Assembly: GCA_013002225.1 (NCBI GenBank)
Contig: JABDKL010000201.1
Location: 1 to 59,731 of the forward strand
Direction of reading: 5' to 3'
DNA: 59,731 nt
Source: Winogradskyella sp.
GTDB taxonomy: Bacteria; Bacteroidota; Bacteroidia; Flavobacteriales; Flavobacteriaceae
The translations under genes and the position numbers were made by a program. Of this stretch, positions 59,620-59,731 are shown one piece after another (position 1 is the stretch's first letter; every line of letters starts with the position of its first letter). The notes beneath the pieces are model-generated. The model was given only the letters and a program-made list of their open reading frames with translations. It had not been told where the DNA came from and searched no databases.

Positions 59620-59731
59620 ATGGCAAAGGCAACTTTCGATCGTTCAAAACCACACCTTAATATAGGTACTATTGGACACGTAGATCACGGTAAAACAACT
59701 TTAACTGCTGCTATTACTAAAGTATTAGCTG
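59620..59731 (+). CDS. tuf: Elongation factor Tu, 5' end only
   Basis: The first 37 codons of EF-Tu before the window ends: [20 protein letters not shown] then [17 protein letters not shown], with the P-loop [11 protein letters not shown]-Tu brings aminoacyl-tRNA to the ribosome. The order of tRNAs then tuf is the standard one in this phylum, with secE, nusG and ribosomal genes expected beyond the edge. The remaining about 360 residues are outside. Confidence 0.97.
   Translation, partial: MAKATFDRSKPHLNIGTIGHVDHGKTTLTAAITKVLA

Noticed and set aside
59370-59621. Minus-strand frame of 83 codons across two tRNAs with ERETGFEPATFSLEG-like sequence
   Set aside because: It is the antisense of tRNA-Gly and tRNA-Thr; this peptide is a well-known false gene made by tRNA arms.

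Overview
The window looks like a chromosomal segment of a marine-type member of the Flavobacteriaceae (Bacteroidota). The evidence is low GC, promoter boxes of the Bacteroidota type (TTG or TTTG, 18-20 bases, then TAnnTTTG), few Shine-Dalgarno sites, several TTG/GTG starts, a tmRNA tag GENNYALAA, DsbD/rhodanese/DUF1206/DUF2851/DUF1343 genes typical of the group, and the order tRNA-Thr, tRNA-Tyr, tRNA-Gly, tRNA-Thr, tuf at the right end. No phage, insertion sequence, CRISPR array or plasmid feature was seen. I had no database access, so species is not assigned.

Layout. Bases 1-3003 hold a leftward trp operon (trpE, trpG, trpD running off the edge) controlled by an 18-residue leader peptide with three consecutive Trp codons and an attenuator hairpin. 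Bases 3066-8251 are an envelope thiol-redox block: a TlpA-like lipoprotein, a redoxin, two rhodaneses (one cytosolic, one lipoprotein), DsbD, then msrB-msrA on the other strand. Bases 8502-12832 hold a very large calcineurin-fold/Omp85-barrel fusion whose phosphatase ligands have been lost, and a PAP2 phosphatase. tmRNA (ssrA) follows. Bases 13373-19807 are mixed housekeeping: DUF1206, a Tudor-like small protein, a saccharopine-dehydrogenase-like oxidoreductase, a membrane protein with an internal duplication, a broken DUF1801 gene, kdsA and typA/bipA.

Bases 19916-35006 are a surface-glycan locus. It begins with a small membrane protein, a predicted kinase-methyltransferase fusion and a membrane AlkP-superfamily enzyme, continues with a GT-C-like membrane protein, a polyprenyl-phosphate GT2, a FemAB/GNAT-like protein, a sugar aminotransferase, two tandem Wzx flippases, four further glycosyltransferases and an FdtA-type sugar ketoisomerase. 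The set predicts a lipid-linked oligosaccharide containing a 3-amino-3,6-dideoxyhexose, flipped by Wzx and perhaps capped or decorated by the first module. Next come ftsE and a TPR-protein/outer-membrane-barrel pair (35938-40747) that could be an export or envelope scaffold.

Bases 40837-57501 carry small metabolic and envelope genes: methyltransferase, YkgJ-type Cys cluster, fatty acid hydroxylase, GDPD, NamZ-like DUF1343 lipoprotein, LolC/E-like permease, cysteine/cystathionine synthase, DUF2851, PspC-like, K+ channel, an AGCS symporter with an acidic insert, an HhH protein, an acyl-CoA dehydrogenase with a duplicated 3' tail, and an archaeal-type GH13 alpha-amylase lipoprotein. The right end (57611-59731) has a Xer recombinase, a short hibernation factor, four tRNAs and the start of tuf.

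The most unusual items are the pseudo-phosphatase/kinase-like/Omp85 fusion, the kinase-methyltransferase module at the head of the glycan locus, the WWW trp attenuator on a nearly leaderless transcript, a FemAB-like gene without a normal start codon, and the 87-bp duplication of a gene tail.
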